Shown here: positions 33,015-42,549 of the stretch, piece by piece
Numbering within the stretch: the stretch's first letter is position 1
How the letters are laid out: each line of letters starts with the position of its first letter
Source of the DNA: Shimia sp. SK013
Lineage (GTDB): Bacteria > Pseudomonadota > Alphaproteobacteria > Rhodobacterales > Rhodobacteraceae
Reading direction: 5' to 3'
Assembly: GCF_001292625.1 (NCBI RefSeq)
Contig: NZ_LAJH01000012.1
Coordinates: 1 to 64,000, forward strand
Length of the DNA stretch: 64,000 nucleotides
Program-made: the position numbers and the translations under genes
Notes under the pieces: generated by a model
Database searches by the model: none
What the model saw: only the letters and a program-made list of their open reading frames with translations
What the model was told of the DNA's origin: nothing

Positions 33015-33070
33015 GGGGCTTTGCCCCCGCCGCAGCGAGCTGCGGCTCCCCCAAGGTATTTACGGAACAA
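33015..33070. repeat. Two-hairpin intergenic repeat after truA
   Basis: GGGGC/GCCCC with a TTT loop at 33015-33027 is followed by GCCGCAG/CTGCGGC at 33029-33046, and then CCCCCAAGGTATTTACGGAAC. The combination looks like a dispersed intergenic repeat of roseobacters, which I recall only in general form. On the minus strand it could act as the truA terminator, but there is no long T-tract. Confidence 0.45.
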
Positions 33071-33090
33071 AAAGCTGGCGTGGGCGGCGT

Positions 33091-33876
33091 TTAGGGTGTG
33101 TCTGGTGAGGGTGCGAAGACGTCTGTCGGATAGGTAATCCCTGCAAGGAAAAGGCCGTGTGGCGGACAAACCGGACCACAGGCGGCACGATCGCGTGCTT
33201 GCAAGGCGGCGGTAACGTCATCGGGTGACCAAGAGCCAGCGCCAACACGTTCAAGTGTGCCGACAAAGCTGCGGACTTGGTTGTGCAGGAATGAGCGCGC
33301 GCGGACATGAAAATGGATTTCCGGTCCGCCAAGTGTTTCGACGCGTTCAATGCTCAGGCCGTCCAGCGTTTTTACAGGGCTGGCGGCTTGGCAAATTGTG
33401 CTGCGGAAAGTGGTGAAATCGTGGTTGCCCAACAGACGGTTGGCTGCGTTTTGCATAGCGGCCTCATCGAGGTCTTGCTTGACCTGCCAGACGAGGCCGT
33501 CCTGATGTGTGGCGGGAGCGCGACGCATCAGGATGCGGAACAGGTATTGACGCTCCAGAGCCGAAAAGCGTGCGTGCCAATCGTCGGCAACCTGAGCGCA
33601 GGCCGTGATTGCCACCGGCGCGGGCTTGAGTTGGTAGTTCAACGCTTCGGACAGGCGGAACGGATCCCATGTCTTTTCCAGATCGCAATGCGCAACCTGC
33701 GCCAAGCCATGCACGCCAGCGTCGGTTCGGCCCGCCGCCGCAATGGTATGAGCCCCGGGTTGCAATTTGGCCAGCGCGGCCTCGATTGCGCCCTGCACAG
33801 AGGGATGATCGACCTGACGTTGCCAACCCGAAAAGGGCTTGCCGTGGTATTCAATTTTGAGGGCGTATCTGGGCAT
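33091..33876 (-). CDS. truA: tRNA pseudouridine synthase A
   Basis: A 261-residue TruA, which makes pseudouridine at positions 38-40 in the anticodon arm of tRNAs. The catalytic Asp-52 is in [10 protein letters not shown]. Other family stretches are ERQYLFRIL and [13 protein letters not shown]. The ATG at 33876 gives the usual [12 protein letters not shown] start; a much longer frame from 34110 overlaps the YcjX-like start region and is not real. It is convergent with nothing on its left except the hairpin repeat, and divergent from the YcjX-like gene. Confidence 0.97.
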   Translation of the reverse strand: MPRYALKIEYHGKPFSGWQRQVDHPSVQGAIEAALAKLQPGAHTIAAAGRTDAGVHGLAQVAHCDLEKTWDPFRLSEALNYQLKPAPVAITACAQVADDWHARFSALERQYLFRILMRRAPATHQDGLVWQVKQDLDEAAMQNAANRLLGNHDFTTFRSTICQAASPVKTLDGLSIERVETLGGPEIHFHVRARSFLHNQVRSFVGTLERVGAGSWSPDDVTAALQARDRAACGPVCPPHGLFLAGITYPTDVFAPSPDTP

Positions 33877-33985
33877 GGCGCGCAAATAGCGCACCTTGGG
33901 GGGAAATAGAAGGCTCTTGAACCACTGGTAATGGCGTGCGGCAGAGCTTAGGTTTTGATGCGAAACAGGAAAAGGGGCCCTGAGT

Positions 33986-35401
33986 GTGGTCATTTCCAGC
34001 ATAGCCGATGCAGTTGTCCGCCGCGTTGAGGCCGTGGGCGACGGGGTGTCTGAGGCGTTCTTTGAGCCTGTGATCCGGCTCGGCGTTACCGGCATGGCGC
34101 GGTCCGGCAAGACAGTGTTTATTACGTCGCTCGTGGCGAACCTGCTTGATCGTGGGCGGATGCCGCAATTGGTGGCCCACGCCGAAGGGCGTATCGTGGC
34201 GGCTTTTTTGCAGCCGCAACCCGATGATCTGGTGCCGCGATTTGATTACGAGACCCATTTGGCGGCGATGACGGGCGAAGCGCCGCGCTGGCCTGAGAGC
34301 ACTCGGGCTATCAGTGAACTGCGCGTTACCATGAAAGTAAAGCCGTCTGGCATGTTTGCAGGGCTTCAGAGACCGCGGACGGTACATCTCGATATTGTCG
34401 ACTATCCCGGTGAGTGGCTGATGGATCTGTCCTTGATGGACAAGAGTTTTGCGCAATGGAGCGCGGAAGTACTCAAGGCGCTTGAGGCGCGCGAGGCGGC
34501 GAAGGACTATCTGGCGGCATTGGCAGAAGTGGACGGGGCGGCGGCCTTGGACGAGCCGCGGGCGCAGAAGTTGGCAGCGACATTCACGGCTTATCTGCAC
34601 ACGGCCCGCGCGGCCGGTTTTAGCGATTGTACACCGGGGCGTTTTTTGTTGCCCGGAGATCTTGAAGGATCGCCGGCGTTGACGTTTGCGCCGTTGGAAG
34701 AGGTTAATAAGGCAGGGCGGCGGTCCTTGTGGCGAGCGTTTGAACGGCGATTTGAGGCCTACAAGACCCGGATTGTAGCGCCGTTCTTTCGGGATCACTT
34801 TTCACGGTTGGACCGACAGGTGGTGTTGGTGGATGCCTTGGGCGCGATTCATTGTGGACCGCAGGCCGTGGAAGATCTGCGCGGCGGCTTGCGCGACACT
34901 TTGGCGGCGTTTCGGCCTGGACGAAATTCGCTTTTGGCACGCCTGATGCGCGGTAAGCGGGTGGAAAAAGTGCTGTTTGCGGCAACCAAAGCTGACCATT
35001 TGCACCACACGCAACACCCACAATTGACGGCGATCATGCAGGCATTGACACGGGACGCGGCGGATCGGGCGCAGTTCGCGGGGGCAATGACGCAGGCGGT
35101 GTCCTTGGCGTCGCTACGTGCAACAGTGGAAGAGACGGTGATGCACGACGGCAAGCCCTTGGATTGCGTGCGCGGGCGGCTTTTGGATAGTGGCAAGCAG
35201 GCGGCTTTTTACCCTGGCGCCTTGCCTGAAGATCCCGGTGTTTTGCTTGCTCCGGCCCGGGATGGGGCAACGGGATGGCTTGGGCAGGATTACCAGGTGA
35301 TGAAGTTCGCCCCGGCGCCCTTGACGTTGCGCCCAAGTGAAGGGCCGCCGCATATCCGGCTGGATCGGGCAGCGCAGTTTTTGATTGGAGACCTGTTGTG
35401 A
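33986..35401 (+). CDS. ycjX: YcjX-like P-loop NTPase (DUF463)
   Basis: A 471-residue member of the YcjX family of predicted P-loop NTPases. Walker A is [16 protein letters not shown] at about residues 34-49, and a later [10 protein letters not shown] block suits the switch region. It starts at a GTG at 33986 with AAAAGGGGCC upstream. The family is linked to envelope or phage-shock stress in enteric bacteria, but its activity is unknown. Its stop overlaps the start of the next gene by 4 bases. YcjX and YcjF are paired genes in many proteobacteria, which fits. Confidence 0.9.
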   Translation: MVISSIADAVVRRVEAVGDGVSEAFFEPVIRLGVTGMARSGKTVFITSLVANLLDRGRMPQLVAHAEGRIVAAFLQPQPDDLVPRFDYETHLAAMTGEAPRWPESTRAISELRVTMKVKPSGMFAGLQRPRTVHLDIVDYPGEWLMDLSLMDKSFAQWSAEVLKALEAREAAKDYLAALAEVDGAAALDEPRAQKLAATFTAYLHTARAAGFSDCTPGRFLLPGDLEGSPALTFAPLEEVNKAGRRSLWRAFERRFEAYKTRIVAPFFRDHFSRLDRQVVLVDALGAIHCGPQAVEDLRGGLRDTLAAFRPGRNSLLARLMRGKRVEKVLFAATKADHLHHTQHPQLTAIMQALTRDAADRAQFAGAMTQAVSLASLRATVEETVMHDGKPLDCVRGRLLDSGKQAAFYPGALPEDPGVLLAPARDGATGWLGQDYQVMKFAPAPLTLRPSEGPPHIRLDRAAQFLIGDLL

Positions 35402-36393
35402 GCAAAGGGCCGGTGTTGATCGATTTGGACGATTCCGTCAGGCCGGACGTGGCGGAAGCTGCCCCTGTGCCGGAATTGGGCATGGGTGCAGCGCAAGGGC
35501 AGGCAATGCAAGTGGCGGCTCGGTTGGGCGCACGCAAGGTCAGTTGGCTTGCGAGCCTGTTCTGGGGCTTGCTGGCGACATTTGTGGGCGCAGCGGTGTC
35601 GGTGACGGCGTGGGATTTCGCTGTTGGATTGGCAGCCCGATCGCCGACATTGGGTATGGCGGTAAGCGTCGTGGGGGCAAGCTTGCTGGTCGTGGCTCTG
35701 TTGATGATCCTACGTGAATTGGCCGGGTTCGCGCGGCTGAGGCGTGTGGACGGGATCAAGAGTGCCGCCGCCCGAGCCGTTGAGACCAAAGAACTCGGGG
35801 AAGCCCGGAAGCTGGTGGATCAGATTTTGCGATTTTATCGCGACCGAGACGACCTGAGATGGGGGCGCGAGAGTTTGCAAAAGCGGCGCGCAGAAGTGAT
35901 GGACGCCGACGCTTTGATTGTTTTGCTCGAGACCGAGATGATGGCGCCGTTGGACAAGGTCGCGCAAATGGAGATCGAGGCAGCGGCTCGGCAAGTGGCA
36001 GCGGTGACGGCGCTGGTGCCATTGGCACTGGCCGATGTTGTTGCGGCATTGACGTCGAACCTGCGGATGATCCGTCGGGTGGCCGAGATCTACGGCGGGC
36101 GCACAGGGGCCATAGGTAACTGGCGATTGTTTCGAGCTGTGATGACGCATCTGGTGGCCACGGGTGCGGTCGCTGCTGGCGACGACCTCATCGGAACAAT
36201 GGTTGGCGGCGGGGCTTTGGCAAAGTTGAGCCGGCGTTTTGGTGAGGGTATCGTAAACGGCGCTTTGACGGCGCGGGTTGGCGTCGCGGCGATGGAAGTC
36301 TGTCGGCCAATGCCATTTGGCGAGGGGCGTCGCCCCTCTGTGACAGGCTTGGTCAAGCGGGCGTTGGCAGGGCTTTTCAGCAAGGAAAGCTAG
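35398..36393 (+). CDS. ycjF: YcjF-like membrane protein (TIGR01620)
   Basis: A 331-residue inner membrane protein of the YcjF/TIGR01620 group with a DUF697-type C-terminal domain. Two hydrophobic segments lie at about residues 52-75 and 82-102 (LASLFWGLLATFVGAAVSV, then LGMAVSVVGASLLVVALLMI). The rest is cytoplasmic and helical. The GTG start is inside the ycjX stop region. The pair probably acts as one unit with the NTPase. No catalytic residues are recognised. Confidence 0.87.
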   Translation: MSKGPVLIDLDDSVRPDVAEAAPVPELGMGAAQGQAMQVAARLGARKVSWLASLFWGLLATFVGAAVSVTAWDFAVGLAARSPTLGMAVSVVGASLLVVALLMILRELAGFARLRRVDGIKSAAARAVETKELGEARKLVDQILRFYRDRDDLRWGRESLQKRRAEVMDADALIVLLETEMMAPLDKVAQMEIEAAARQVAAVTALVPLALADVVAALTSNLRMIRRVAEIYGGRTGAIGNWRLFRAVMTHLVATGAVAAGDDLIGTMVGGGALAKLSRRFGEGIVNGALTARVGVAAMEVCRPMPFGEGRRPSVTGLVKRALAGLFSKES

Positions 36394-36405
36394 GAGAGTA
36401 CGGGT

Positions 36406-37119
36406 ATGGCCCAGCACGGGCATTCGCAGGAAGAAGTGGAGCTTCGGATCGGCAATCCGCCGGGGCGTGGATTGCTGCGCGATGTAGTCTATGGCGGCAT
36501 TGATGGATCGGTCACGACCTTTGCCATTGTCGCTGGCGTCGCGGGGGCTGGCCTTTCGCCGGTTATCATCGTGGCATTAGGCATTGCCAATGTGCTGGCC
36601 GATGGGTTTTCGATGGCCGCAGGAAATTTCCTTGGCACAAAGGCGGAGCTTGATGACGCGAAGCGCCTGCGGTCGGTGGAGAAACGTCACCTGAAAGAAT
36701 GGCCGGAAGGGGAGCGTCGCGAAATCCGCGAGATACTGCGGCTGAAAGGTCTGGAAGGTGAGGTGCTTGAAGCAGCAACGGATGCGATCGCAGCCAACGA
36801 AGAGGCCGCAGTTCAGTTGATGCTTGAAGGTGAATACGGTCTGGCCGGTGTGGACCCACGTCCGCAACGCGCCGCAATGGCAACGTTTCTGGCGTTTCTT
36901 GTGGCGGGGATGGTGCCCCTTTTGCCGTTCATTTTTGGTGTGCCGGATGCCTTTCGGTGGTCGGCGGTGATGACCTGTGTGACGTTTTTTGCGATTGGCA
37001 CAATGAAGGCGAAGTGGTCGCTAGAGCCATGGTGGAAATCGGGACTGGAGACGCTGGCGATTGGCGGGGTTGCGGCAGCGATAGCCTATGGCGTTGGCAG
37101 TTTGTTCAACGTGGGTTGA
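36406..37119 (+). CDS. VIT1/CCC1-family metal transporter
   Basis: A 237-residue integral membrane protein of the VIT1/CCC1 family of iron or manganese transporters. It begins with RDVVYGGIDGSVTTFAIVAG, followed by GIANVLADGFSMAAGNFLG, both typical. A soluble acidic helical part with EEAAVQLMLE lies in the middle, as in vacuolar iron transporters, and three more membrane segments follow. It lies 13 bp after the YcjF-like gene. The bacterial function is likely export of Fe2+ or Mn2+ from the cytoplasm; direction and metal are inferred from family. Confidence 0.9.
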   Translation: MAQHGHSQEEVELRIGNPPGRGLLRDVVYGGIDGSVTTFAIVAGVAGAGLSPVIIVALGIANVLADGFSMAAGNFLGTKAELDDAKRLRSVEKRHLKEWPEGERREIREILRLKGLEGEVLEAATDAIAANEEAAVQLMLEGEYGLAGVDPRPQRAAMATFLAFLVAGMVPLLPFIFGVPDAFRWSAVMTCVTFFAIGTMKAKWSLEPWWKSGLETLAIGGVAAAIAYGVGSLFNVG

Positions 37120-37139
37120 TCGGCGAGGTCGGCGCTCTG

Positions 37140-37547
37140 TTACCGGAGTATCGGGACACCATCCGGACTTTTGACCTTTTCTACCACGCCAGCGCGCAGG
37201 CTGCGGCCGATATTGTGGGCGAGTGCGGACCAGGCGGCGGCTTGATCCTCGCGCAGCTCTTGCGTCAGGATGCGATCAAAGAGCGCGAGCCACGTTTCAA
37301 ACATGCCGGGCTGCACATTGCCGGCATTTCTGTGCACCAAAAGCGGATTGCCGTCATAAGAGCGTTCAAACAGGATCGCATTGGCCCAGAAATCGGCGAC
37401 TTTGGCCTCATGCGGCCCCCAATCCGAGATATGCGCCGCAAAGATCGGCCCGAGCCCAGGATGTTCCCGAATGCGGGCATAGAAGGCGGCAACGACCCGC
37501 TCGATCTCGGGGCGGGTGATGTCGAATTTGGGGGGGATACTGGCCAT
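37140..37547 (-). CDS. Group III truncated hemoglobin
   Basis: A 135-residue truncated hemoglobin of the group III (trHb P) type. The start PKFDITRPEIERVVAAFYAR and the WGPHEAKVADFWANAIL block match this group. His-72 in NPLLVHRNAG is the likely proximal haem ligand. WLALFDRIL follows. Members bind haem and are linked to nitric-oxide or oxygen chemistry. It is a single gene convergent with the VIT transporter gene. Confidence 0.92.
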   Translation of the reverse strand: MASIPPKFDITRPEIERVVAAFYARIREHPGLGPIFAAHISDWGPHEAKVADFWANAILFERSYDGNPLLVHRNAGNVQPGMFETWLALFDRILTQELREDQAAAWSALAHNIGRSLRAGVVEKVKSPDGVPILR

Positions 37548-37607
37548 GGTCGGACCTCGAATTTGCGCTGCTCAGCGATACCAACTTCGGCTGACGGGTT
37601 CAATCCT

Positions 37608-38039
37608 TCAGCAGTTGCGAGCAAAGTCTACCCCGTAGCGTGGCAACGGCTCTGATTTTCGGGTCACCACGTACCAGTAAGATGCTTTTTGGTGGCAGGA
37701 GTTGTTGCGCCCGAAGGCTTCCGTGATCAGTTGCCCGACAATCTCGTTTCCGTCGACAGTGACCGCTTCGCAGCGCCAAGTGGCAAAAACGACTTGTTGA
37801 TCCAGATCGGAGTTTACCGACACCAATCTGGCATTCTGAAAGCAGGAGCCGCGGGCATCATAAAGCGAGCGATCACCGTAAAACATGCTGCGCTCGCCAA
37901 GCCTATCTTGCGCAAGGACGGCACTCCCCCAGTCCAACGTGCGAACCGTCGCTTTGTGTTGCCAGGGTGTCAGATAGTCTCGCAGTAAAAGTCCGGCGGC
38001 AAATGCCACACAAATTGCCACAATCGTACCCTTATTCAT
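37608..38039 (-). CDS. Hypothetical protein with N-terminal membrane anchor
   Basis: A 143-residue protein with one hydrophobic N-terminal segment (GTIVAICVAFAAGLLL) that is either a membrane anchor or an uncleaved signal. The rest is hydrophilic with four Cys residues (in GSCFQNAR, TWRCEAV, NNSCHQK and the final ARNC), which would suit disulfides outside the cytoplasm. ATG at 38039; another ATG is directly before it. No family recognised. It stands alone between trHb and ileS. Confidence 0.65.
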   Translation of the reverse strand: MNKGTIVAICVAFAAGLLLRDYLTPWQHKATVRTLDWGSAVLAQDRLGERSMFYGDRSLYDARGSCFQNARLVSVNSDLDQQVVFATWRCEAVTVDGNEIVGQLITEAFGRNNSCHQKASYWYVVTRKSEPLPRYGVDFARNC

Positions 38040-38254
38040 CAAAGTTCTGCCTGCAATGCCTCACGGGTATCCTATCGCAGCTTTACCACATGACAAGAGC
38101 GGCCTATAACGCGGCCATGATGAAGATACATGCCATCATTATTCGAATTATTAGCCCGGCGCTCTGATCCATCGAGCCGCCGGGACAAGGCGTATGGAAC
38201 ACCGCGCCGCCCCTGAACCATTCCTGAATAGACCGCCTGAAAAGGACCGGACAC

Positions 38255-41164
38255 ATGTGTGCCGATACACCTGAATACAAAGAAACGCTGAACCTGCCGA
38301 AGACCGATTTTCCTATGCGCGCGGGATTGCCCAAACGCGAGCCCGCGTGGCTGGAGCGCTGGGAGAAGATTGGGGTCTATGACCGTCTGCGTGAAAAAGA
38401 AGGCCGCACGCCATTTACGCTTCACGACGGACCGCCCTATGCCAACGGGCATCTGCACATCGGTCACGCGCTGAACAAGACCATCAAGGACATGATTGTC
38501 CGCTCCCATCAGATGATGGGCCATGATGCGCGCTATATTCCGGGTTGGGATTGTCACGGTCTGCCGATCGAGTGGAAGATCGAGGAGCAGTATCGCAAGA
38601 AGGGTAAAGACAAAGACGCGGTTGATATTGTCGAGTTCCGTCAGGAATGCCGCAAGTTTGCCGAAGGTTGGATCGATATCCAGCGCGAGGAATTCAAACG
38701 TCTTGGCATCACCGGCAACTGGCCTGATCCTTATATCACGATGGACTACCACGCCGAGGCGGTGATCGCCGAAGAGTTCATGAAGTTCCTGATGAACGGT
38801 ACGCTCTATCAGGGGTCCAAACCCGTGATGTGGTCGCCCGTGGAGAAAACCGCGCTGGCCGAGGCTGAGGTGGAATACCACGATAAAGAGAGCTTCACGA
38901 TCTGGGTGAAGTTCCGTGTTGCCGAGCCAACCGATAGCGCGCTTGCGGGTGCTTACGTGGTGATCTGGACGACGACGCCTTGGACGATCCCGTCCAACAA
39001 AGCAGTCGTTTACGGCAAGGACATTGCATACGGTCTATATGAGGTCACATCCACGCCGGACGAAAGCTGGGCAAGTGTTGGTGATCGCTTTGTATTGGCA
39101 GACAATCTGGCAGGCGACGTGATGGCACGCGCGCGACTGGACGAGACCATGTGGAAACGCGTTGGTGACGTTTCGGCAAGCGATCTGGAAGGTGTAGGTC
39201 TTGCGCACCCCTTGCATGGCGCCGAAGGCGGTAAAGGCGAATGGGATGATCTGCGTGATTTCCGTGCTGCCGAGTTCGTGACCGACACAGAAGGCACAGG
39301 TTTTGTGCATTGCGCGCCGTCCCACGGGATGGAGGAATTTGAGCTCTACCGTGATCTGGGCATGCTGGAGCAGGTCCTGACCTATAACGTCATGGACGAC
39401 GGTGGCTTCCGCAAAGACCTGCCATTCTTTGGTGGCAAATACATCCTGAACCGCAAAGGTGGTGAAGGGGATGCCAACAAAACCATCATCGACAAGCTGG
39501 TCGAAGTTGGCGGTCTGTTGGCACGTGGCAAGATCAAGCACAGCTATCCGCACAGTTGGCGGTCCAAGGCGCCGATCATCTATCGCAACACCCCGCAGTG
39601 GTTTGCGAGCGTGGACCGCGCTGTGGGCGATGGTCAGGACAAGCTTGGCACGTCGATCCGTGAACGGGCGCTCAATGCCATCGACCAAGAGGTGAAATGG
39701 TGGCCGCAGACCGGCCGCAACCGTTTGTATTCCATGATCGAAGCGCGGCCCGACTGGGTTCTGTCGCGCCAACGTGCGTGGGGCGTTCCGCTCACGTGTT
39801 TTGTGCGCAAGGGCAAACTGCCGACTGATCCGGATTTCTTGCTACGTGACCCTGAGGTCAACGCACGGGTGTCGGCGGCCTTTGAAACCGAAGGCGCGGA
39901 TTGCTGGTATATGGATGGTGCCAAGGAGCGCTTCCTTGGTGACGGCTATAATGCTGATGAATGGGAGCAGGTCTTTGACGTGCTCGACGTGTGGTTTGAC
40001 AGCGGGTCCACACATGCATTTGTCCTGCGGGATCGTGAAGACGGTACGGCCGACGGCATCGCCGACGTGTATATGGAAGGCACGGACCAGCACCGTGGAT
40101 GGTTCCACAGCTCGCTGTTGCAATCTTGTGGCACGAACGGGCGCGCGCCCTATCGCAATGTCGTGACACATGGTTTCACGCTGGACGAGAAGGGCAGCAA
40201 GATGTCCAAATCGCTCGGTAACACCATCGTTCCTGAGAAAGTTGTGCAGCAATACGGCGCGGATATCCTGCGTCTTTGGGTTGCCCAGACCGATTATACC
40301 GCCGATCAGCGGATCGGGCCTGAGATCCTCAAAGGTGTGGCGGACAGCTATCGCAGGTTGCGTAACACAATGCGGTTCATGCTGGGTTCGCTAAGCGAGT
40401 TCACCGAAGCGGATCGCATGGACGTCGCCGACATGCCCGAGCTTGAGCGTTGGGTTCTGCACCGTTTGGCGGAACTCGATCATCAGGTGCGCAAAGGCTA
40501 TGCGGAGTTCAACTTTCAGGGTGTGGTATCGGCGGTGTTTAATTTCGCCACCGTTGAGTTGTCGGCGTTCTACTTCGACATCCGCAAAGACGCTCTGTAT
40601 TGCGACGGCGACACAGTGAACCGCCGCGCGGCGCGCACCGTGTTGGACATTTTGTACCTCCGTCTGACCACATGGTTGGCGCCGGTTCTGGTGTTTACCA
40701 TGGAAGAAGTATGGCTGGAGCGGTTCCCAGGTGAAGAAAACTCGGTGCATCTGGTGGATTTCCCTGACACGCCTGCGGATTGGCTGAACGAGCCTTTGGC
40801 CGCGAAATGGGCCGAAGTGCGCGACGTGCGCCGTGTGGTGACCGCCGCGCTGGAAGTGCAGCGGACGGACAAAGTGATCGGTGCGTCGCTGGAAGCTGCG
40901 CCGGTCGTGCATGTGCGTGACGCTGACGTGGTCGAGGCGCTGAAATCGGTAAACTTTGCGGACGTCTGCATCACATCTGCCATTGATGTGACCAATGATC
41001 CTATGCCCGCCGAAGCATTCCGCTTGCCGGAGGCGGAAGGTGTGGGCGTGGTGTTTGAACGCGCGGACGGTGAGAAGTGCCAACGCTGCTGGAAGATCCT
41101 TCCGGATGTTGGAAATCATAGCCATCAAGCCGTATGCGGTCGTTGTGATGAGGCATTGGAGTAG
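38255..41164 (+). CDS. ileS: Isoleucine-tRNA ligase
   Basis: A 969-residue class I aminoacyl-tRNA synthetase. The HIGH signature is HLHIGHALN at residues 67-74, and KMSKS is KGSKMSKSLGN near residue 650. The editing (CP1) insertion is present between them, with TWTTTPWTIPSNKAV-type residues seen as IWTTTPWTIPSNKAV. The C-terminal zinc finger is CQRCWKIL and CGRCDEAL, so it is the bacterial type that binds Zn2+ at the end. It begins MCADTPEYK, normal for the Rhodobacterales. A terminator follows. No tRNA-like T-box leader is seen in the 215 bp upstream. Confidence 0.98.
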   Translation: MCADTPEYKETLNLPKTDFPMRAGLPKREPAWLERWEKIGVYDRLREKEGRTPFTLHDGPPYANGHLHIGHALNKTIKDMIVRSHQMMGHDARYIPGWDCHGLPIEWKIEEQYRKKGKDKDAVDIVEFRQECRKFAEGWIDIQREEFKRLGITGNWPDPYITMDYHAEAVIAEEFMKFLMNGTLYQGSKPVMWSPVEKTALAEAEVEYHDKESFTIWVKFRVAEPTDSALAGAYVVIWTTTPWTIPSNKAVVYGKDIAYGLYEVTSTPDESWASVGDRFVLADNLAGDVMARARLDETMWKRVGDVSASDLEGVGLAHPLHGAEGGKGEWDDLRDFRAAEFVTDTEGTGFVHCAPSHGMEEFELYRDLGMLEQVLTYNVMDDGGFRKDLPFFGGKYILNRKGGEGDANKTIIDKLVEVGGLLARGKIKHSYPHSWRSKAPIIYRNTPQWFASVDRAVGDGQDKLGTSIRERALNAIDQEVKWWPQTGRNRLYSMIEARPDWVLSRQRAWGVPLTCFVRKGKLPTDPDFLLRDPEVNARVSAAFETEGADCWYMDGAKERFLGDGYNADEWEQVFDVLDVWFDSGSTHAFVLRDREDGTADGIADVYMEGTDQHRGWFHSSLLQSCGTNGRAPYRNVVTHGFTLDEKGSKMSKSLGNTIVPEKVVQQYGADILRLWVAQTDYTADQRIGPEILKGVADSYRRLRNTMRFMLGSLSEFTEADRMDVADMPELERWVLHRLAELDHQVRKGYAEFNFQGVVSAVFNFATVELSAFYFDIRKDALYCDGDTVNRRAARTVLDILYLRLTTWLAPVLVFTMEEVWLERFPGEENSVHLVDFPDTPADWLNEPLAAKWAEVRDVRRVVTAALEVQRTDKVIGASLEAAPVVHVRDADVVEALKSVNFADVCITSAIDVTNDPMPAEAFRLPEAEGVGVVFERADGEKCQRCWKILPDVGNHSHQAVCGRCDEALE

Positions 41165-41239
41165 GCATCACGCGCGGTTCTACGGTCCCCGCAGGGGAGC
41201 CCGGAAAACCGGCCCCGCTCCGAATGTTGCGCAATTTGA

Positions 41240-41265
41240 GGCGTCCCGCTTGCGGGGCGCCTTTT
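41240..41265 (+). terminator. Rho-independent terminator after ileS
   Basis: A GGCG(T)CCCGC/GCGGGGCGCC-type stem with a TT loop and CTTTTCG after it on the plus strand. Confidence 0.75.
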
Positions 41266-41284
41266 CGTTGGGCAGGGTGGGGGC

Positions 41285-41737
41285 ATGTTGCAGATCACTG
41301 TAGATACCCCGACCGGACCAATGACGCTGAGCGAGCGTGACGGCGCGATTGTGCGGGCGGAATGGGAGAGCGGTGGGTCAGATGACACGCCGCTTTTGCG
41401 GCAAGCGGCCGCGCAGCTGACGGCGTATTTTGAGGACGCCAGTAATGGGTTTGACCTGCCGTTACGGGTAGAGGCATCAGAGTTCCAACAGGCAGTGTGC
41501 GATGCGATGGTTGCGATTCCGCTCGGTGAAACAAAGACTTATGGCGAATTGTCCAAAGAGCTTGGCGTCCCTGCGCAGGCAATTGGGCAGGGCTGTGGCG
41601 GCAATCCAATCCCGGTGATTATTCCTTGCCATCGTGTGCTCGGGGCAAACGGGCTGGGCGGGTTTTCTGGTCTTGGCGGTGTGGAAACGAAAGTTTGGCT
41701 GCTCAAACACGAGCGCGCTGGTGGGCTATTGATCTGA
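41285..41737 (+). CDS. ogt: Methylated-DNA-protein-cysteine methyltransferase
   Basis: A 150-residue O6-alkylguanine-DNA alkyltransferase. The acceptor cysteine is Cys-115 in IIPCHRVLG, preceded by GGNPIPV and followed by GLGGFSGL. It takes the alkyl group from O6-alkylguanine irreversibly. The DNA-binding helix AIGQGCGGNP carries an unusual Gly where most relatives have Arg/Lys-Ala nearby, but the essential Cys-His-Arg-Val is intact. It is single and convergent with pcs. Confidence 0.95.
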   Translation: MLQITVDTPTGPMTLSERDGAIVRAEWESGGSDDTPLLRQAAAQLTAYFEDASNGFDLPLRVEASEFQQAVCDAMVAIPLGETKTYGELSKELGVPAQAIGQGCGGNPIPVIIPCHRVLGANGLGGFSGLGGVETKVWLLKHERAGGLLI

Positions 41738-41741
41738 AATA

Positions 41742-42437
41742 TCAGAGCTTTTCGCGATAGATCAGTTGCTGCGCAGCGCCCGCGAGGGTCAAGTAAACCG
41801 AGGTTGCCACGAGGCCCCAATGCGCCCAGCTTTGGGGGTCGAAATTTACCCACGCGGCCCAGCCAGCGAAGAAGGTCCAGCCCAAAGCCATTGGCAGTGT
41901 CAGCCAACGCCAGCGTTCGGTGCGTACGGGATGCACAAATTTGATGGGGAGGAACATGGCCACAGCGAGAGCGGAAACCAATGCAAAGCTGACCCAGAAA
42001 TTCGGCTGTACCGCAAAGATCACGATCACCAGCATGTTCCAGCATCCAGGGAAGCCGGAAAAGGAATTATCCTTTGTTTTCATGCGCGTGTCGGCAAAGT
42101 AGAGCGCCGAAGCAAAGGTGATTACGATGATCGCGAACCAGCCTGTCCAGCCATCCATCAACCCGGATTTGAACAAGGCAAAGGCCGGGATGAACACATA
42201 AGTCAGATAGTCGATGATCAGATCAAGCAAGACGCCGTCAAACTCGGGCGCGTTCTTTTTAACGTGATAGTGACGCGCCAAAGGGCCATCGATGCCGTCC
42301 ACGACAAAGGCCACCACCAGCCACAGGAACATGAGGCTCCAGTCGCCTTCTACTGCGGCGAGCATGGCAAGCATGGCAAAAACCGCACCGGTTGCAGTGA
42401 AGAGGTGAACGGCGAGGGCGCGGCTACGAAGTGTCAT
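41742..42437 (-). CDS. pcs: Phosphatidylcholine synthase
   Basis: A 231-residue CDP-alcohol phosphatidyltransferase of the bacterial Pcs type. It joins CDP-diacylglycerol and choline to phosphatidylcholine in the inner membrane. The catalytic motif DGIDGPLAR, then eight residues later EFDGVLLDLIIDY, carries the DG..AR...G...D...D pattern. About six to eight hydrophobic segments run along the chain. It lies just after ogt on the opposite strand; the two 3' ends are 4 bp apart with no terminator. Confidence 0.93.
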   Translation of the reverse strand: MTLRSRALAVHLFTATGAVFAMLAMLAAVEGDWSLMFLWLVVAFVVDGIDGPLARHYHVKKNAPEFDGVLLDLIIDYLTYVFIPAFALFKSGLMDGWTGWFAIIVITFASALYFADTRMKTKDNSFSGFPGCWNMLVIVIFAVQPNFWVSFALVSALAVAMFLPIKFVHPVRTERWRWLTLPMALGWTFFAGWAAWVNFDPQSWAHWGLVATSVYLTLAGAAQQLIYREKL

Positions 42438-42549
42438 CCGACCGTCATGCCGGAAACCGATCGGTTTGGCAACGGTAACGCGTCGGTATTGCGTAGGTGC
42501 AGGAAACGCGCAGGATTTTTGAGGAAAACCAGCGGCTCAGCAACGTTTT

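Noticed and set aside
38104-38172. Tiny hydrophobic peptide frame upstream of ileS
   Set aside because: Only about 22 residues, no clear ribosome site and no known leader function.
38072-38881. Long minus-strand open frame opposite the start of ileS
   Set aside because: It is a shadow of ileS codons; no ribosome site or family feature.
40391-41128. Long minus-strand frame opposite the end of ileS
   Set aside because: Shadow of a strongly conserved gene with high His/Arg content typical of antisense translation.
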